Origin: Pectobacterium carotovorum
GTDB lineage: Bacteria > Pseudomonadota > Gammaproteobacteria > Enterobacterales > Enterobacteriaceae
NCBI RefSeq assembly: GCF_900129615.1
Contig: NZ_FQWI01000003.1
Location: 1 to 64,000 of the forward strand
Direction: 5' to 3'
Length of the DNA stretch: 64,000 bases
Shown here: one piece after another, positions 29,435 through 39,012 of the stretch
Numbering within the stretch: the first letter of the stretch is position 1
How the letters are laid out: each line of letters starts with the position of its first letter
Notes under the pieces: generated by a model
What the model was told of the DNA's origin: nothing
Seen by the model: the letters and a program-made list of their open reading frames with translations, nothing else
Database searches by the model: none
Position numbers and translations under genes: made by a program

Positions 29435-29488
29435 CGTTAATTTTATCGTTCACTCCGTAAGTGGGTGAGACTTTTTAGGACTCAACTT

Positions 29489-30370
29489 GTGACAACGCTT
29501 GAGCATTGTATTGGTAATACCCCGCTGGTGAAATTGCAGCGCATAACACAGGGGTTGAACAGTGAAATCTGGCTGAAGCTGGAAGGGAATAACCCCGCCG
29601 GTTCGGTAAAAGATCGGGCCGCGCTCTCCATGATCCAGCAGGCGGAGAATCGCGGTGATATCGCCCCCGGTGACCGGCTCATTGAGGCGACCAGCGGGAA
29701 CACCGGCATTGCGTTGGCGATGATTGCGGCGGTAAAAGGTTACCGGCTGCGCCTGCTGATGCCGGACAACATGAGCTATGAACGCCAGACCGCGATGCGC
29801 GCGTATGGCGCGGAGCTGGTGTTGGTGAATCGCAAGCTGGGGATGGAAGGGGCGCGGGATCGGGCGAAACAGATGGTGCTGGCGGGAGAAGGGAAAACAC
29901 TCGATCAGTTCAATAACCCAGACAATTCGCTGGCGCACTTTCTGACTACTGGCCCGGAAATCTGGCAGCAGACGGCGGGTAAGCTGACCCATTTTATTTC
30001 CAGTATGGGAACGACCGGCACCATTTCCGGCGTCAGCCGTTATCTGAAACAGCAGAATCCGGCAATTTGTACGGTGGGATTACAGCCTGCGGAAGGGAGT
30101 CACATTCCCGGTATTCGCCGCTGGACACCAGACTATATGCCAGGGATTTTCCGTGCCGATCTGGTCGATCGCATTCTGGATATGACGCAGGTGGACGCCG
30201 AGAATACGCTGCGACAGCTGGCGCGTCAGGAAGGCATCTTCTGTGGTGTCAGCTCCGGCGGTGCAGTGGCCGGTGCGTTGCGGATTGCGGCAGAAAATCC
30301 CGGCAGCGTGATTGTGGCAATCGCCTGCGATCGCGGCGATCGGTATCTGTCCACCGGGGTATTTGACTGA
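29489..30370 (+). CDS. cysM: Cysteine synthase B (O-acetylserine sulfhydrylase B)
   Basis: 293 residues. It makes cysteine or S-sulfocysteine from O-acetylserine and sulfide or thiosulfate. The PLP lysine is Lys41 (GNNPAGSVKDRAA), with [10 protein letters not shown] for phosphate binding and SSGGAVAGAL near the C-terminus. GTG 29489 is chosen because AGGA lies 8 bases upstream and TTLEHCIGNTPLVKLQ then aligns with E. coli CysM. The protein ends RYLSTGVFD, about 10 residues short of E. coli CysM, with its stop 3 bases from the convergent macB stop. Confidence 0.93.
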   Translation: MTTLEHCIGNTPLVKLQRITQGLNSEIWLKLEGNNPAGSVKDRAALSMIQQAENRGDIAPGDRLIEATSGNTGIALAMIAAVKGYRLRLLMPDNMSYERQTAMRAYGAELVLVNRKLGMEGARDRAKQMVLAGEGKTLDQFNNPDNSLAHFLTTGPEIWQQTAGKLTHFISSMGTTGTISGVSRYLKQQNPAICTVGLQPAEGSHIPGIRRWTPDYMPGIFRADLVDRILDMTQVDAENTLRQLARQEGIFCGVSSGGAVAGALRIAAENPGSVIVAIACDRGDRYLSTGVFD

Positions 30371-30373
30371 CAG

Positions 30374-32326
30374 CTATTCCCGCTCCAGTGCGTGAATCGG
30401 TTCCATCCGTGCCGCGCGGCGGGCGGGGAAGAAGCCGAAGATAATACCGATCAGGCTGGAGCATAGGAACGCGGCAATAATCGAGGAACTGGAATAGATC
30501 ATCGCGAAATTGCTGCTGAACTGTGCGAACAGCACGCCGATAGCCAGCGATAGCGCCACGCCGATGATGCCGCCGAACAGGCAAACCAGCACCGCTTCGA
30601 TAAGAAACTGCTGCATGATATCGCTGGTACGTGCGCCAACCGCCATACGAACGCCGATCTCTCGGGTTCGCTCGGTGACGGATACCAGCATGATGTTCAT
30701 TACACCGATACCGCCGACCAGCAGCGAAATCAGCGCGATCATCGACACCAGCAGCGTGAGCGTGGTGGTGGTTTTCTCGATCATCTGACGAATGCTATCC
30801 GTGTTCATGATAAAGAAATCTTTCGTCCCGTGCCGCTGCGTCAGCAGTGCAGTGATACTTTTCTCGGCGACGTTCATATCAATATTGTCTTTCACCCGCA
30901 CCGTGATGCTTTTCAGGTAGGACTGCCCGACCATGCGCTTCATCACCGTCGTGTACGGCACCCATACGTTCAGGTTTTCATCGCTGCCGAAGCCACCCTG
31001 ATTCTTGCTGACGACGCCGATAATCCGTACGGGCAGCGAGCCCAGCAGAATCACTTGCCCAATGGGATCTTCGCCGTGGGGAAAGAGCTTATCGCGCGTG
31101 TTTTTGTCAATCACGGCGTCCTGCTTCAGTTCATCGACGCTGCTGCGAGGGAAAAGCACGCCGCGTTGCAGAGTGTAGCCACGAACGGTGAAGAACTGCT
31201 CACCAACCCCGGAAATGCTGGCGGAAACGGCAATGTTGCCGTAGCGCATCGTTACGCTGGTTGAGATCGACGGCGTAACGCTATGCACGTAGGGCTGCTG
31301 CGTTAGCGGCTGAATATCGCTGGCTCGCAGCGTTTGGATGGCGCTGGCATCCATGTCGCCGAAGTCTTTGCCGGGGAAAATTTCTAGCGTGCTGGTGCCC
31401 ATCGAGTTGATGTCGGCTAGTACTTGCTCCTGTGAGCCTTTTCCCAGCGCGACGACCGAGACGACAGACGCAATGCCGATGATGATGCCGAGCATGGTCA
31501 GAAAGGTGCGCATCCGCTGGGCGTTCATCGCCAGCAGCGCCATTTTAAACGCGTCGATAAAGCGATCTTTGAACTGATTCAAGGCGGACGTCGCTGGAGA
31601 GCTGGCGGCTTTCGGTGGCGGCTCTGTGGCCTCTTCGGGGCGCGTTTGTCGGTCGGCAATCACTTCGCCATCGCGCAGTTCGATGATGCGCTGAGCGTGT
31701 TCGGCAATCGTCATATCGTGGGTCACGATCACGACGGTATTGCCTTGTCTGTGCAGATCGCGAAGTATGCTCAGAACCTCGTTGCCGCTGTGGGTGTCCA
31801 GCGCACCGGTGGGTTCATCCGCCAGAATGATGCCGCCACCGTTCATCAGCGCCCGTGCGATACTCACGCGCTGCTGCTGGCCGCCGGAAAGCTGGCTAGG
31901 TCGATAGTGGAGACGATTTTCCAGCCCTAGCCGGGTTAGCAGCTCTGCCGCCCGTTGACGGCGTGCCAGCCGGCTCTTTCCTGCATAAATGGCCGGAACT
32001 TCAACATTTCCCAGTGCGCTGAGGTCGCCGAGCAGGTGATAGCGCTGGAAAATAAAGCCGAAATGCTCGCGGCGCAGTTCCGCGAGCTGGTCGTTGTCCA
32101 GTTTGCCAACGGCGCGTCCTGCCACCTGATAATCACCGGAGGACGGTTTATCCAGACAGCCGAGAATATTCATCAGCGTGGATTTTCCCGACCCGGACGC
32201 ACCGACAATCGCCACCATCTCTCCCTGATTGATGGTCAGGTTGATGTCCTTGAGGACGGTGACGTCCTGTTCGCCGTTGGAAAAGCGGCGGGTAATGCCG
32301 GTTAGCTTAAGTAAGGATGTGGACAT
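30374..32326 (-). CDS. macB: MacB-type ABC transporter, fused ATPase and permease
   Basis: 650 residues. The N-terminal ATPase domain (about 1-230) has Walker [10 protein letters not shown], signature [10 protein letters not shown] and Walker [13 protein letters not shown]. It is followed by four membrane spans with a large periplasmic MacB domain (about 300-520). With MacA and an outer-membrane TolC it expels macrolides, haem precursors, toxins or peptides across the envelope. macA lies directly upstream with a 3-base gap. The set is absent from the E. coli cysM-crr interval and may be controlled by the divergent two-component system. Confidence 0.93.
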   Translation of the reverse strand: MSTSLLKLTGITRRFSNGEQDVTVLKDINLTINQGEMVAIVGASGSGKSTLMNILGCLDKPSSGDYQVAGRAVGKLDNDQLAELRREHFGFIFQRYHLLGDLSALGNVEVPAIYAGKSRLARRQRAAELLTRLGLENRLHYRPSQLSGGQQQRVSIARALMNGGGIILADEPTGALDTHSGNEVLSILRDLHRQGNTVVIVTHDMTIAEHAQRIIELRDGEVIADRQTRPEEATEPPPKAASSPATSALNQFKDRFIDAFKMALLAMNAQRMRTFLTMLGIIIGIASVVSVVALGKGSQEQVLADINSMGTSTLEIFPGKDFGDMDASAIQTLRASDIQPLTQQPYVHSVTPSISTSVTMRYGNIAVSASISGVGEQFFTVRGYTLQRGVLFPRSSVDELKQDAVIDKNTRDKLFPHGEDPIGQVILLGSLPVRIIGVVSKNQGGFGSDENLNVWVPYTTVMKRMVGQSYLKSITVRVKDNIDMNVAEKSITALLTQRHGTKDFFIMNTDSIRQMIEKTTTTLTLLVSMIALISLLVGGIGVMNIMLVSVTERTREIGVRMAVGARTSDIMQQFLIEAVLVCLFGGIIGVALSLAIGVLFAQFSSNFAMIYSSSSIIAAFLCSSLIGIIFGFFPARRAARMEPIHALERE

Positions 32327-32329
32327 GCG

Positions 32330-33529
32330 TTACATCCCCATCGGCGGGCCGGGATGCGTAGACGCGGCATCACCGGACGATGGGCTGACAACCACCTGTT
32401 CCCCCACGCTGAGCCCCGAACGGATCTGGGTGCGCACGTTATCATTGAGGCCGAGCGTGACTAGACGCGATTCGACCTTCTTGTTCGCATTCACGACCTG
32501 CACGTACCACATGCCATCGCGCGAGGTTAACGCCGTCGCTGGAACGACAATGGCATTTTTCACCGAAGACAGCAGAATATACACCTGTGCCGTCATGGAA
32601 ATGCGCAATACGCCATCAGGGTTCTTCACATCGAACAGGCCGTTGTAATAGATCGCGGTGCTGGACGATGAGCTGGTGCTGCTGCTCGAACTGGATGACG
32701 TTGTGGTCGAGTCCGTGTTGATGGAGTCTGGCGCGGGTTCAATCGAACTCAGCGTGGCTTCATAACGGTTATTCGGTTCGCCCAGAATACTGAACCACAC
32801 AGGCATGCCGGTTTTTACCTTGACGACGTCGGCCTCTGAGATTTTCACCTTGATGGTCATGGTGTCCAGATTAGCGACTTTGGCGATGGTCGGCGTCGTC
32901 TGAATCGCGTTGACCGTTTGCCCAGCTTCAACAGGAATGGCCACCACGGTGCCATCCATCGGTGAACGAATTTGGGTGTATCCCAGATTAACCTTGGCGG
33001 TGTTGACGGTAATCTGTGCCTGAATGATTTGGGCGTCCAGCGCGTCGATGTTGGCTCGGGTGGCATCCAGCGTCGCTTTCGCGCTATCGTAGTCGGCCTG
33101 TGCGCCAACGCCACGTTTCATCAACATTTGCTGACGCTGCCAGCTTAATTCGTTATTACGCAATTCCGCCAGTTTGGCTGCTCGCTGCGCCTGAATATTT
33201 TTTAACGCCGCTTCACCGTTTTTTAGCGTGTCCTGCTGAGTGAGGTCATCAATCTCGGCGATCAATTGCCCTTTTTTCACCTTATCGCCGAGTTCGACGT
33301 GCAGCGCTTTGATTTGCCCTGAGGCCTGAGCACCGACGCTGACCAGCTTCTGTGCCTCAATTTTTCCGTCAGCAAGCACCGTTTGTTCGAGATCCGCAAT
33401 CTCGGCGGCGGTGGTAAGCGTATTGGGCGTAGGCGATGGCTTGTTGAAAAACAGATGAAGAAGCACGGCAGCGGCGATAAGACCAAGCGCGATCGTCGTA
33501 CGGCGTCGTGTAAAAAATCGTGATTGCAT
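32330..33529 (-). CDS. macA: MacA-type periplasmic adaptor
   Basis: 399 residues. An N-terminal membrane anchor (about 11-27) is followed by a lipoyl half-motif, an alpha-helical hairpin coiled coil (about 100-180), and beta-barrel and membrane-proximal domains. It bridges MacB to TolC. An unusual serine/threonine-rich tract (about residues 275-295, STTTSSSSSSSTSSSSST) is inserted in the beta-barrel region where E. coli MacA has a short loop. The C-terminus ends HPGPPMGM, possibly metal-binding (inference). Confidence 0.92.
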   Translation of the reverse strand: MQSRFFTRRRTTIALGLIAAAVLLHLFFNKPSPTPNTLTTAAEIADLEQTVLADGKIEAQKLVSVGAQASGQIKALHVELGDKVKKGQLIAEIDDLTQQDTLKNGEAALKNIQAQRAAKLAELRNNELSWQRQQMLMKRGVGAQADYDSAKATLDATRANIDALDAQIIQAQITVNTAKVNLGYTQIRSPMDGTVVAIPVEAGQTVNAIQTTPTIAKVANLDTMTIKVKISEADVVKVKTGMPVWFSILGEPNNRYEATLSSIEPAPDSINTDSTTTSSSSSSSTSSSSSTAIYYNGLFDVKNPDGVLRISMTAQVYILLSSVKNAIVVPATALTSRDGMWYVQVVNANKKVESRLVTLGLNDNVRTQIRSGLSVGEQVVVSPSSGDAASTHPGPPMGM

Positions 33530-33705
33530 CAGGGGGAGTCGTCCTTAATGAATGCATCTGAACGGGAATAAATAACGCAGGTGAGTAATTTACCCCGAGT
33601 CCGTAAAGGTAGCGGTAATCTTTGCTGAAAGAAATGGTAAGGATTAAGTAAATCTGGCTGCGAATATTCACGCGAGGCCTGAGAATACATCATCTATACC
33701 TATCA

Positions 33706-33762
33706 TACTTCAAGCTGCATGTGTGTTTCCTTCCCGCAACTCGAATACGTAGGGTATACCCG
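33706..33762. repeat. Partial dispersed repeat with GGGTATACCC end
   Basis: ACTTCAAGCTGC and GCAACTCGAAT are opposed, imperfect arms, followed by the palindrome GGGTATACCC (33752-33761). Its reverse complement shares GTATACCCTA and TTCRAGTTG with the fold-back element at 36435-36460, so the two are probably one repeat family. It lies in the promoter region of the response regulator. Confidence 0.45.
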
Positions 33763-33779
33763 ATTAATGAGGACAGGAT

Positions 33780-34460
33780 ATGAATATTTTACTGGTCGAT
33801 GACGACGTAGAGCTGGGCGATATGCTCTGTGAGTATCTGAATGCGGAAGGGTTTTCGACCTCGCGGGTGCTAACGGGCAAAGAAGGCGTCGATGGCGCGA
33901 CGTCGGGGGATTACACCGCGATGATTTTGGATGTCATGCTGCCCGATATGAGCGGGATTGACGTGCTGCGCCAGATTAGAAAAACCCAGCAGTTGCCCGT
34001 CATTATGCTGACAGCGAGAGGCGACAACATTGACAGAGTTATCGGTCTGGAAATGGGCGCGGATGACTATATGCCTAAACCTTGTTACCCGCGTGAGCTG
34101 GTGGCGAGACTGCGAGCGGTGCTACGCCGCTATGACGATCAGCCGAGTACAAAACGGGATGAGAGTCTGGCCGCCAGTGGCGATCTGGTGTTGAACCCTG
34201 CCACGCGCATCAGTGAATGGCGTGGGAAGCCGTTTGATCTGACGGCGTCTGAGTTTAATTTGCTGGAGCTGCTGCTGCGCTCCCCTGAACGGGTGGTGTC
34301 AAAGGATGAACTGTCCGAAAAATGCCTGGGGCGTCGCCGTGAGGCTTATGACCGCAGCGTGGACGTGCACATCAGTAATATTCGTCAGAAGCTCGGCGTC
34401 TTGCCGGGCAACACCATGACGATTGAAACCGTGCGCAGCGTGGGATACCGGATTCGCTGA
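33780..34460 (+). CDS. OmpR/CpxR-family response regulator
   Basis: 226 residues. The receiver domain (about 1-115) has the acidic pair DDD at 7-9, phospho-Asp51 in MILDVMLPD and Lys in YMPKPCYPREL. A winged-helix DNA-binding domain (about 135-226: SEFNLLELLLRSPERVVSKDEL, RSVDVHISNIRQKLG) follows. It is CpxR-like, but the usual CpxA/CpxR/CpxP neighbours are missing. The kinase gene overlaps its stop. Divergent macAB are plausible targets. Confidence 0.88.
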   Translation: MNILLVDDDVELGDMLCEYLNAEGFSTSRVLTGKEGVDGATSGDYTAMILDVMLPDMSGIDVLRQIRKTQQLPVIMLTARGDNIDRVIGLEMGADDYMPKPCYPRELVARLRAVLRRYDDQPSTKRDESLAASGDLVLNPATRISEWRGKPFDLTASEFNLLELLLRSPERVVSKDELSEKCLGRRREAYDRSVDVHISNIRQKLGVLPGNTMTIETVRSVGYRIR

Positions 34461-35827
34461 TGATGATTCGTGGACGACTTTTCTGGAAGATCTTGCTCGG
34501 GTTTTGGCTGACGTTTCTCGTCATGTCTCAACTGCTGTGGCTGGCTTTTTCTTTTTACGGCGAGCGCCATAAGCCGCTGGAAGAAATCGTGGTGTCGCGC
34601 ATTGCGACGATGCAAACGGAGATGGTGGCTGCGGCGCTGCAACATGGCGGCTTGGGTGAACTGAACGATGTGATGTCGCTGCTGCCGCAGCAAGAGCAGC
34701 AATACATTTCCGTCACGGAATCACCGTTGCCGCTGTCCGATCAGGAGTTGGTTTCCGCCCCGCAGAACGCGTTGCTCGATGAGGCTTTTGCGCCGGATAA
34801 ACGTGGCGCGCCGCGTGCCACGCATATTATCAAGCAGGTCAGCGGCCCTGCCGGAAAGTGGTATCAGATTCGTTATGACGCCGAGCTGCTGCGCAGCGAA
34901 TTTCGTCCCCCTCGTCCAGTCGAATTTCTCAACGTGCCTGTACCGTTTGTGATCATTGCGGGGTTTGGTGGCCTGTTGTTCAGCTCGGTATTGGCATGGA
35001 GTCTGGCACGTCCGCTAAGTCAGATTCGTGCGGGGTTTGATCAGGTTGCGCAGGGCGATCTGAACGTGCGCCTGCTGCCGGTGATGCATAAACGTCATGA
35101 TGAAATCAGCGATGTCGCGCGTGATTTCGATTCGATGGTTGAACGACTGGACAGTCTGGCCAGCGCGCGTGAACAACTGCTCCATGATGTCTCGCACGAG
35201 CTGCGCTCCCCGCTGGCGCGTTTGCAGCTTGCTATCGGGTTGATAAGGCAGAACCCGGACAATATAGAGAGTTCCTTGCAGCGAATTGAGCGTGAAGCCT
35301 TGTTGATGGATAAGATGATTGGCGAACTGCTGACGCTATCGCGCACGGAGCATTCCGGTATTGAGGAAGCCTATTTCGATTTACTGGGGCTGGTGACGGC
35401 CGTGGTCAACGATACTCGCTATGAAGCGCAGGTCACCGGCGTTGAAATCCTGCTGGCGGCGGATGAGGACGAAGACTACACGATTAAAGGCAACGCGGAG
35501 CTGATGCGCAGGGCAGTCGATAATGTGATGCGCAACGCGCTACGTTTTTCCGCCCCCACGCAGCAGGTTTCCGTGTCACTCATTGGCAATGAACATGAGT
35601 GGATGATTCAGGTTGCCGATCAGGGGCCTGGCGTGGAGAAAAGTAAGCTCTCCAGTATCTTCGATCCTTTCATTCGTGTTGATTCGCCGCTGTCTGGCAA
35701 AGGTTATGGGCTGGGGCTGGCGATTACCCGTAAAGTCGTGTTGGCGCACGGCGGGCATATTGAGGCGGATAATGGTGAGCAGTGCGGGTTAGTGATTCGC
35801 CTGTGCGTACCGCGCTGGAAAGCCTGA
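34460..35827 (+). CDS. CpxA-like sensor histidine kinase
   Basis: 455 residues. Two membrane spans (about 10-32 and 158-180) flank a periplasmic sensor of about 125 residues. HAMP (about 181-235), a dimerisation helix with phospho-His246 (HDVSHELRSPLARL) and the ATPase domain (N box about 350, GPGVEKSKLSSIFDPF, GKGYGLGLAI) follow. ATG 34460 overlaps the regulator stop; ATG 34463 is equally possible. The periplasmic domain does not obviously match CpxA, so the signal is unknown. Confidence 0.88.
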   Translation: MMIRGRLFWKILLGFWLTFLVMSQLLWLAFSFYGERHKPLEEIVVSRIATMQTEMVAAALQHGGLGELNDVMSLLPQQEQQYISVTESPLPLSDQELVSAPQNALLDEAFAPDKRGAPRATHIIKQVSGPAGKWYQIRYDAELLRSEFRPPRPVEFLNVPVPFVIIAGFGGLLFSSVLAWSLARPLSQIRAGFDQVAQGDLNVRLLPVMHKRHDEISDVARDFDSMVERLDSLASAREQLLHDVSHELRSPLARLQLAIGLIRQNPDNIESSLQRIEREALLMDKMIGELLTLSRTEHSGIEEAYFDLLGLVTAVVNDTRYEAQVTGVEILLAADEDEDYTIKGNAELMRRAVDNVMRNALRFSAPTQQVSVSLIGNEHEWMIQVADQGPGVEKSKLSSIFDPFIRVDSPLSGKGYGLGLAITRKVVLAHGGHIEADNGEQCGLVIRLCVPRWKA

Positions 35828-35832
35828 AACGA

Positions 35833-35857
35833 AAACGGCACCATCCGGGTGCCGTTT
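35833..35857. terminator. Convergent hairpin between kinase gene and crr
   Basis: AAACGGCACC and GGTGCCGTTT pair over 10 bases with an ATCCG loop; it serves the sensor-kinase gene and possibly crr from the other side. Confidence 0.6.
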
Positions 35858-35892
35858 CGTGCAAACGTAGTAAACCATCCGTAGAAGGCGGC

Positions 35893-36402
35893 TTACTTTT
35901 TGATACGGATAACCGGCGTTTCACCGACAACAACCGTACCACTCAGTTTGGTCAATTCCTTGATTTCATCCATGTTGGAAATAACCACTGGTGTCAGAGT
36001 AGACTTCGCTTTTTCTTCCAGCAGAGCCAGGTCAAACTCGATAACGAGATCGCCTTTCTTCACACGCTGGCCTTCTTCGGCGATGCGCTTGAAGCCTTCG
36101 CCTTTCAATTCAACGGTATCAATACCAAAGTGCACAAACAGCTCAATGCCGCTGTCAGACTCGATGGAAAACGCATGGTTGGTTTCAAAAATCTTACCGA
36201 TGGTGCCGTCTACCGGTGCGACAATCTTGTTGCCAGTTGGCTTGATGGCAATACCGTCACCGACGATTTTCTCTGCGAATACGACATCAGGAACGTCTTC
36301 AATATTGACGATTTCACCGGACAGCGGGGCAATGATTTCGATGCTGCCAGTGTCTTTTTTGTCGTCAGAAACCAGAGACTTCAATTTATCGAACAAACCC
36401 AT
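35893..36402 (-). CDS. crr: Glucose-specific PTS EIIA component
   Basis: 169 residues, the E. coli length. Phosphoryl acceptor His91 ([13 protein letters not shown]) and its partner His76 are conserved. It passes phosphate from HPr to EIIBC-glucose and, depending on its phosphorylation, inhibits non-PTS permeases or activates adenylate cyclase. It is the last gene of ptsH-ptsI-crr, separated from ptsI by 148 bases that contain a fold-back repeat, wider than the E. coli spacing. Confidence 0.97.
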   Translation of the reverse strand: MGLFDKLKSLVSDDKKDTGSIEIIAPLSGEIVNIEDVPDVVFAEKIVGDGIAIKPTGNKIVAPVDGTIGKIFETNHAFSIESDSGIELFVHFGIDTVELKGEGFKRIAEEGQRVKKGDLVIEFDLALLEEKAKSTLTPVVISNMDEIKELTKLSGTVVVGETPVIRIKK

Positions 36403-36440
36403 GATTCTCTCCTAAGCATTAATATTGGGCCAGCGTATAC

Positions 36441-36540
36441 CCTAATCTTTCAAGTTGGTGTGGCATTGGTTTTCTTCGCTACCCCGACTGCGAATCTATC
36501 GCCTGTCGGGGTGCTGATTGCCACCTTGAAACCTATTAGG
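36441..36540. repeat. 100-bp fold-back element between ptsI and crr
   Basis: Outer arms CCTAAT..TTTCAAG (36441-36454) and CTTGAAA..ATTAGG (36525-36540) are inverted, and inner arms CCCCGAC (36482-36488) and GTCGGGG (36505-36511) are a perfect 7-base inversion. The whole segment can fold as a long hairpin inside the pts mRNA. It shares GTATACCCTA at its edge with the repeat at 33706-33762. Confidence 0.65.
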
Positions 36541-36550
36541 TAAAGCAGAA

Positions 36551-38278
36551 TCAGCAGAGCGTTTTTTCTTTAATAAAGCGGCTCACCAGATTGCTTAACT
36601 CTTGTGCTGTCGGTTGAGCGAGTGCTTGCTCCGCCAGCGCCTTCGCATCTTCGTAATTCGCATTACGGATGATTTTCTTGATGCTCGGGATAGAGATTGC
36701 ACTCATGCTGAATTCGTCCAGACCCATTCCCAATAACAGTAGTGTAGCACGTTCGTCACCGGCGAGCTCACCACACATCCCTGTCCACTTGCCTTCGGCA
36801 TGAGACGCGTCGATAACCTGTTTGATCAGGGTAAGGACAGCTGGGGACATCGGGTTATAGAGATGAGAAATCAGCTCATTACCGCGATCAACTGCCAGAG
36901 TATACTGGGTTAAGTCATTTGTCCCAATACTAAAGAAGTCGACTTCTTTGGCTAAATGTGGCGCGATAGCGGCGGCGGCAGGTGTTTCAACCATCACGCC
37001 GACTTCAATGCTTTCGTCGAAGGCTTTACCTTCTTCTCTCAGCTGTGCTTTCAGCATTTCCAGTTCGGCTTTCAGCTCACGCACTTCTTCCACGGAAATA
37101 ATCATCGGGAACATGATACGCAGCTTGCCAAATTTTGATGCGCGCAGAATGGCACGCAGCTGAGCATGCAGGATTTCTTTACGATCCAGACAGATACGGA
37201 TAGCACGCCAGCCAAGGAACGGGTTCTCTTCCTTCGGCAGATTCATGTATGGCAGATCTTTGTCGCCGCCGATATCCATGGTACGGACGATAACGGCCTG
37301 AGCGCCAACGGCTTCGGCAACCGCCTTATACGCCTGGAACTGCTCTTCTTCGGTAGGCAGCGAGTCACGATCCATGAACAGGAATTCGGTACGATACAGG
37401 CCGACACCTTCTGCGCCGTTACGCTCAGCGCCCGCGACATCGCGCACGGTACCGATGTTGGCACAGACTTCAACCTGATGACCGTCCAGCGTGATGGCTG
37501 GCAGATCTTTCAGCTTGGCCAGCTCATACTTTTCAGCGTGGTATTGCTGCTGAATAGCTTTTAATTCTTCAATTTTATCCGCGGTCGGATTCTGATAAAT
37601 CTGGTTGTTTACGGCATCCAGAATCAGATAGTCGCCGTTTTTAACCTGCTGGGTCACATTGGTCGTGCCGACGATCGCAGGCAGTTCCAGCGAACGGGCC
37701 ATAATGGACGTGTGAGACGTGCGGCCACCGAGGTCGGTGATGAAGCCCAGCACTTTGTCCAGATTCAGCTGCGCGGTTTCTGACGGCGTCAGATCCGTGG
37801 CAACCAAGATGACTTCATCCTGAATATCGCCCAGATCGACGATAGGCATATTGAGAATGTTTCTGAGCAAACGCTTCCCGATATCACGCATGTCCGCGGC
37901 GCGTTCTTTCAGATATTCATCATCAAGCTCTTCCAGTGCTTTAGCCTGGTTTTCGATGACGGAAAACGCAGCGGCGTCGGCGGAAGCATGTTCATCTTTA
38001 ATCAGGGCTATGATTTCCTGCTCGAACTCTTCATCTTCCAGCAACATGATGTGGCCTTCGAAGATGGCTTCTTTCTCTGCACCCAGCGTCTCGCCCGCTT
38101 TCTTCTTGATAGCTTCCAACTGTGCGGATGCTTTGGAACGGCCAGTCAGAAAACGTTCAATTTCCTGCTCCACCTGATCCGCAGAGATTTTTTTCCGGTT
38201 GATGAGAATTTCATCTTCTTTCAGTAACAGTGCCTTACCAAAAGCAATACCCGGTGATACTAATATGCCTGAAATCAT
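36551..38278 (-). CDS. ptsI: PTS enzyme I (phosphoenolpyruvate-protein phosphotransferase)
   Basis: 575 residues, full length. Active-site His189 is in [12 protein letters not shown], and the PEP-binding domain has [12 protein letters not shown] and MVETPAAA segments with a C-terminal Cys (MCGELAGD). It takes phosphate from PEP to HPr. It is 45 bases downstream of ptsH in the same operon. Confidence 0.98.
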   Translation of the reverse strand: MISGILVSPGIAFGKALLLKEDEILINRKKISADQVEQEIERFLTGRSKASAQLEAIKKKAGETLGAEKEAIFEGHIMLLEDEEFEQEIIALIKDEHASADAAAFSVIENQAKALEELDDEYLKERAADMRDIGKRLLRNILNMPIVDLGDIQDEVILVATDLTPSETAQLNLDKVLGFITDLGGRTSHTSIMARSLELPAIVGTTNVTQQVKNGDYLILDAVNNQIYQNPTADKIEELKAIQQQYHAEKYELAKLKDLPAITLDGHQVEVCANIGTVRDVAGAERNGAEGVGLYRTEFLFMDRDSLPTEEEQFQAYKAVAEAVGAQAVIVRTMDIGGDKDLPYMNLPKEENPFLGWRAIRICLDRKEILHAQLRAILRASKFGKLRIMFPMIISVEEVRELKAELEMLKAQLREEGKAFDESIEVGVMVETPAAAAIAPHLAKEVDFFSIGTNDLTQYTLAVDRGNELISHLYNPMSPAVLTLIKQVIDASHAEGKWTGMCGELAGDERATLLLLGMGLDEFSMSAISIPSIKKIIRNANYEDAKALAEQALAQPTAQELSNLVSRFIKEKTLC

Positions 38279-38323
38279 AACCCTACCTTACTCGATTCTG
38301 GTGTTCACTAAAAAACTCGTCGG

Positions 38324-38581
38324 TTACTCGAGCTCAGCCATCAGCTTGACCAGGTGTTCAACCGCTTTTTGTTCGTCTTCGCCTTCCGCAGCGATAGTAA
38401 CCACAGTTCCTTGTGTTAAGCCGAGTGTTTGTAATTTGAACAGGCTCTTGGCGCTAGCGCTCTTGCCGTTGGACGTCACGGTGATTTCAGAGGTGAAGCC
38501 TTTGGCTTCTTTGACGAACTGAGCAGCAGGACGAGTGTGCAGGCCATTTGGTGCGGTGATAGTCACTTCTTGCTGGAACAT
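38324..38581 (-). CDS. ptsH: PTS phosphocarrier HPr
   Basis: 85 residues, almost identical to E. coli HPr. Phosphorylated His15 is in [11 protein letters not shown], and the regulatory-site equivalent Ser46 is in [10 protein letters not shown]. It is the first gene of ptsHI-crr. Confidence 0.98.
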   Translation of the reverse strand: MFQQEVTITAPNGLHTRPAAQFVKEAKGFTSEITVTSNGKSASAKSLFKLQTLGLTQGTVVTIAAEGEDEQKAVEHLVKLMAELE

Positions 38582-38946
38582 GCTTTTTTCCCCAACTTAT
38601 GGATTAGATTAATGTTGTGGAACTAAAGTTTAGTCGATTCACTGAACTTTAGCCTGTTTGGTTAGCTCCTGATTTATGTTACAGGGGCGGGCCACGATGC
38701 GACAAGAAAACCGTCAAACGTATTTCCTGAATAAAATACCATCAAACACCGCAGCTTCCGCTACCCATTATCTTAACCTCGGTCGCAAAACGGCGATGTG
38801 GGCTATCGTGCGCAGGGGAAAAGCATGTGACGGGGCGTGGTATTTGTCGGATATTAATTTCACGCATCAAAATAATTGTTCGGTTAAATACTAAACCTGA
38901 TGTAGAAAAGCAATCCACATGTGGTGGAAAGTTTGAACTGTGCCAC
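38582..38946 (-). promoter_or_regulatory. Upstream region of ptsH
   Basis: 365 bases with no gene. It must carry the pts promoters; in E. coli these respond to CRP and Cra. A partial Cra-like half site (AGTCGATTCA near 38631-38640) is visible, but no full CRP or Cra site can be claimed. Confidence 0.4.
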
Positions 38947-38974
38947 AAAAAAGCACCTAAATAGGTGCTTTTTT
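38947..38974. terminator. Bidirectional terminator between cysK and ptsH
   Basis: AAAAAAGCACCTA and TAGGTGCTTTTTT are a 13-base perfect inversion around AA, giving a U run on either strand. It ends cysK transcription 38 bases after its stop. Confidence 0.9.
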
Positions 38975-39012
38975 AACACATTGGTCACTTGTTGTTCGAG
39001 TGTGACCGGGGG

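Noticed and set aside
38676-38894. 72-codon frame in the ptsH-cysK gap
   Set aside because: No ribosome-binding site, biased composition and it lies across the pts promoter region.
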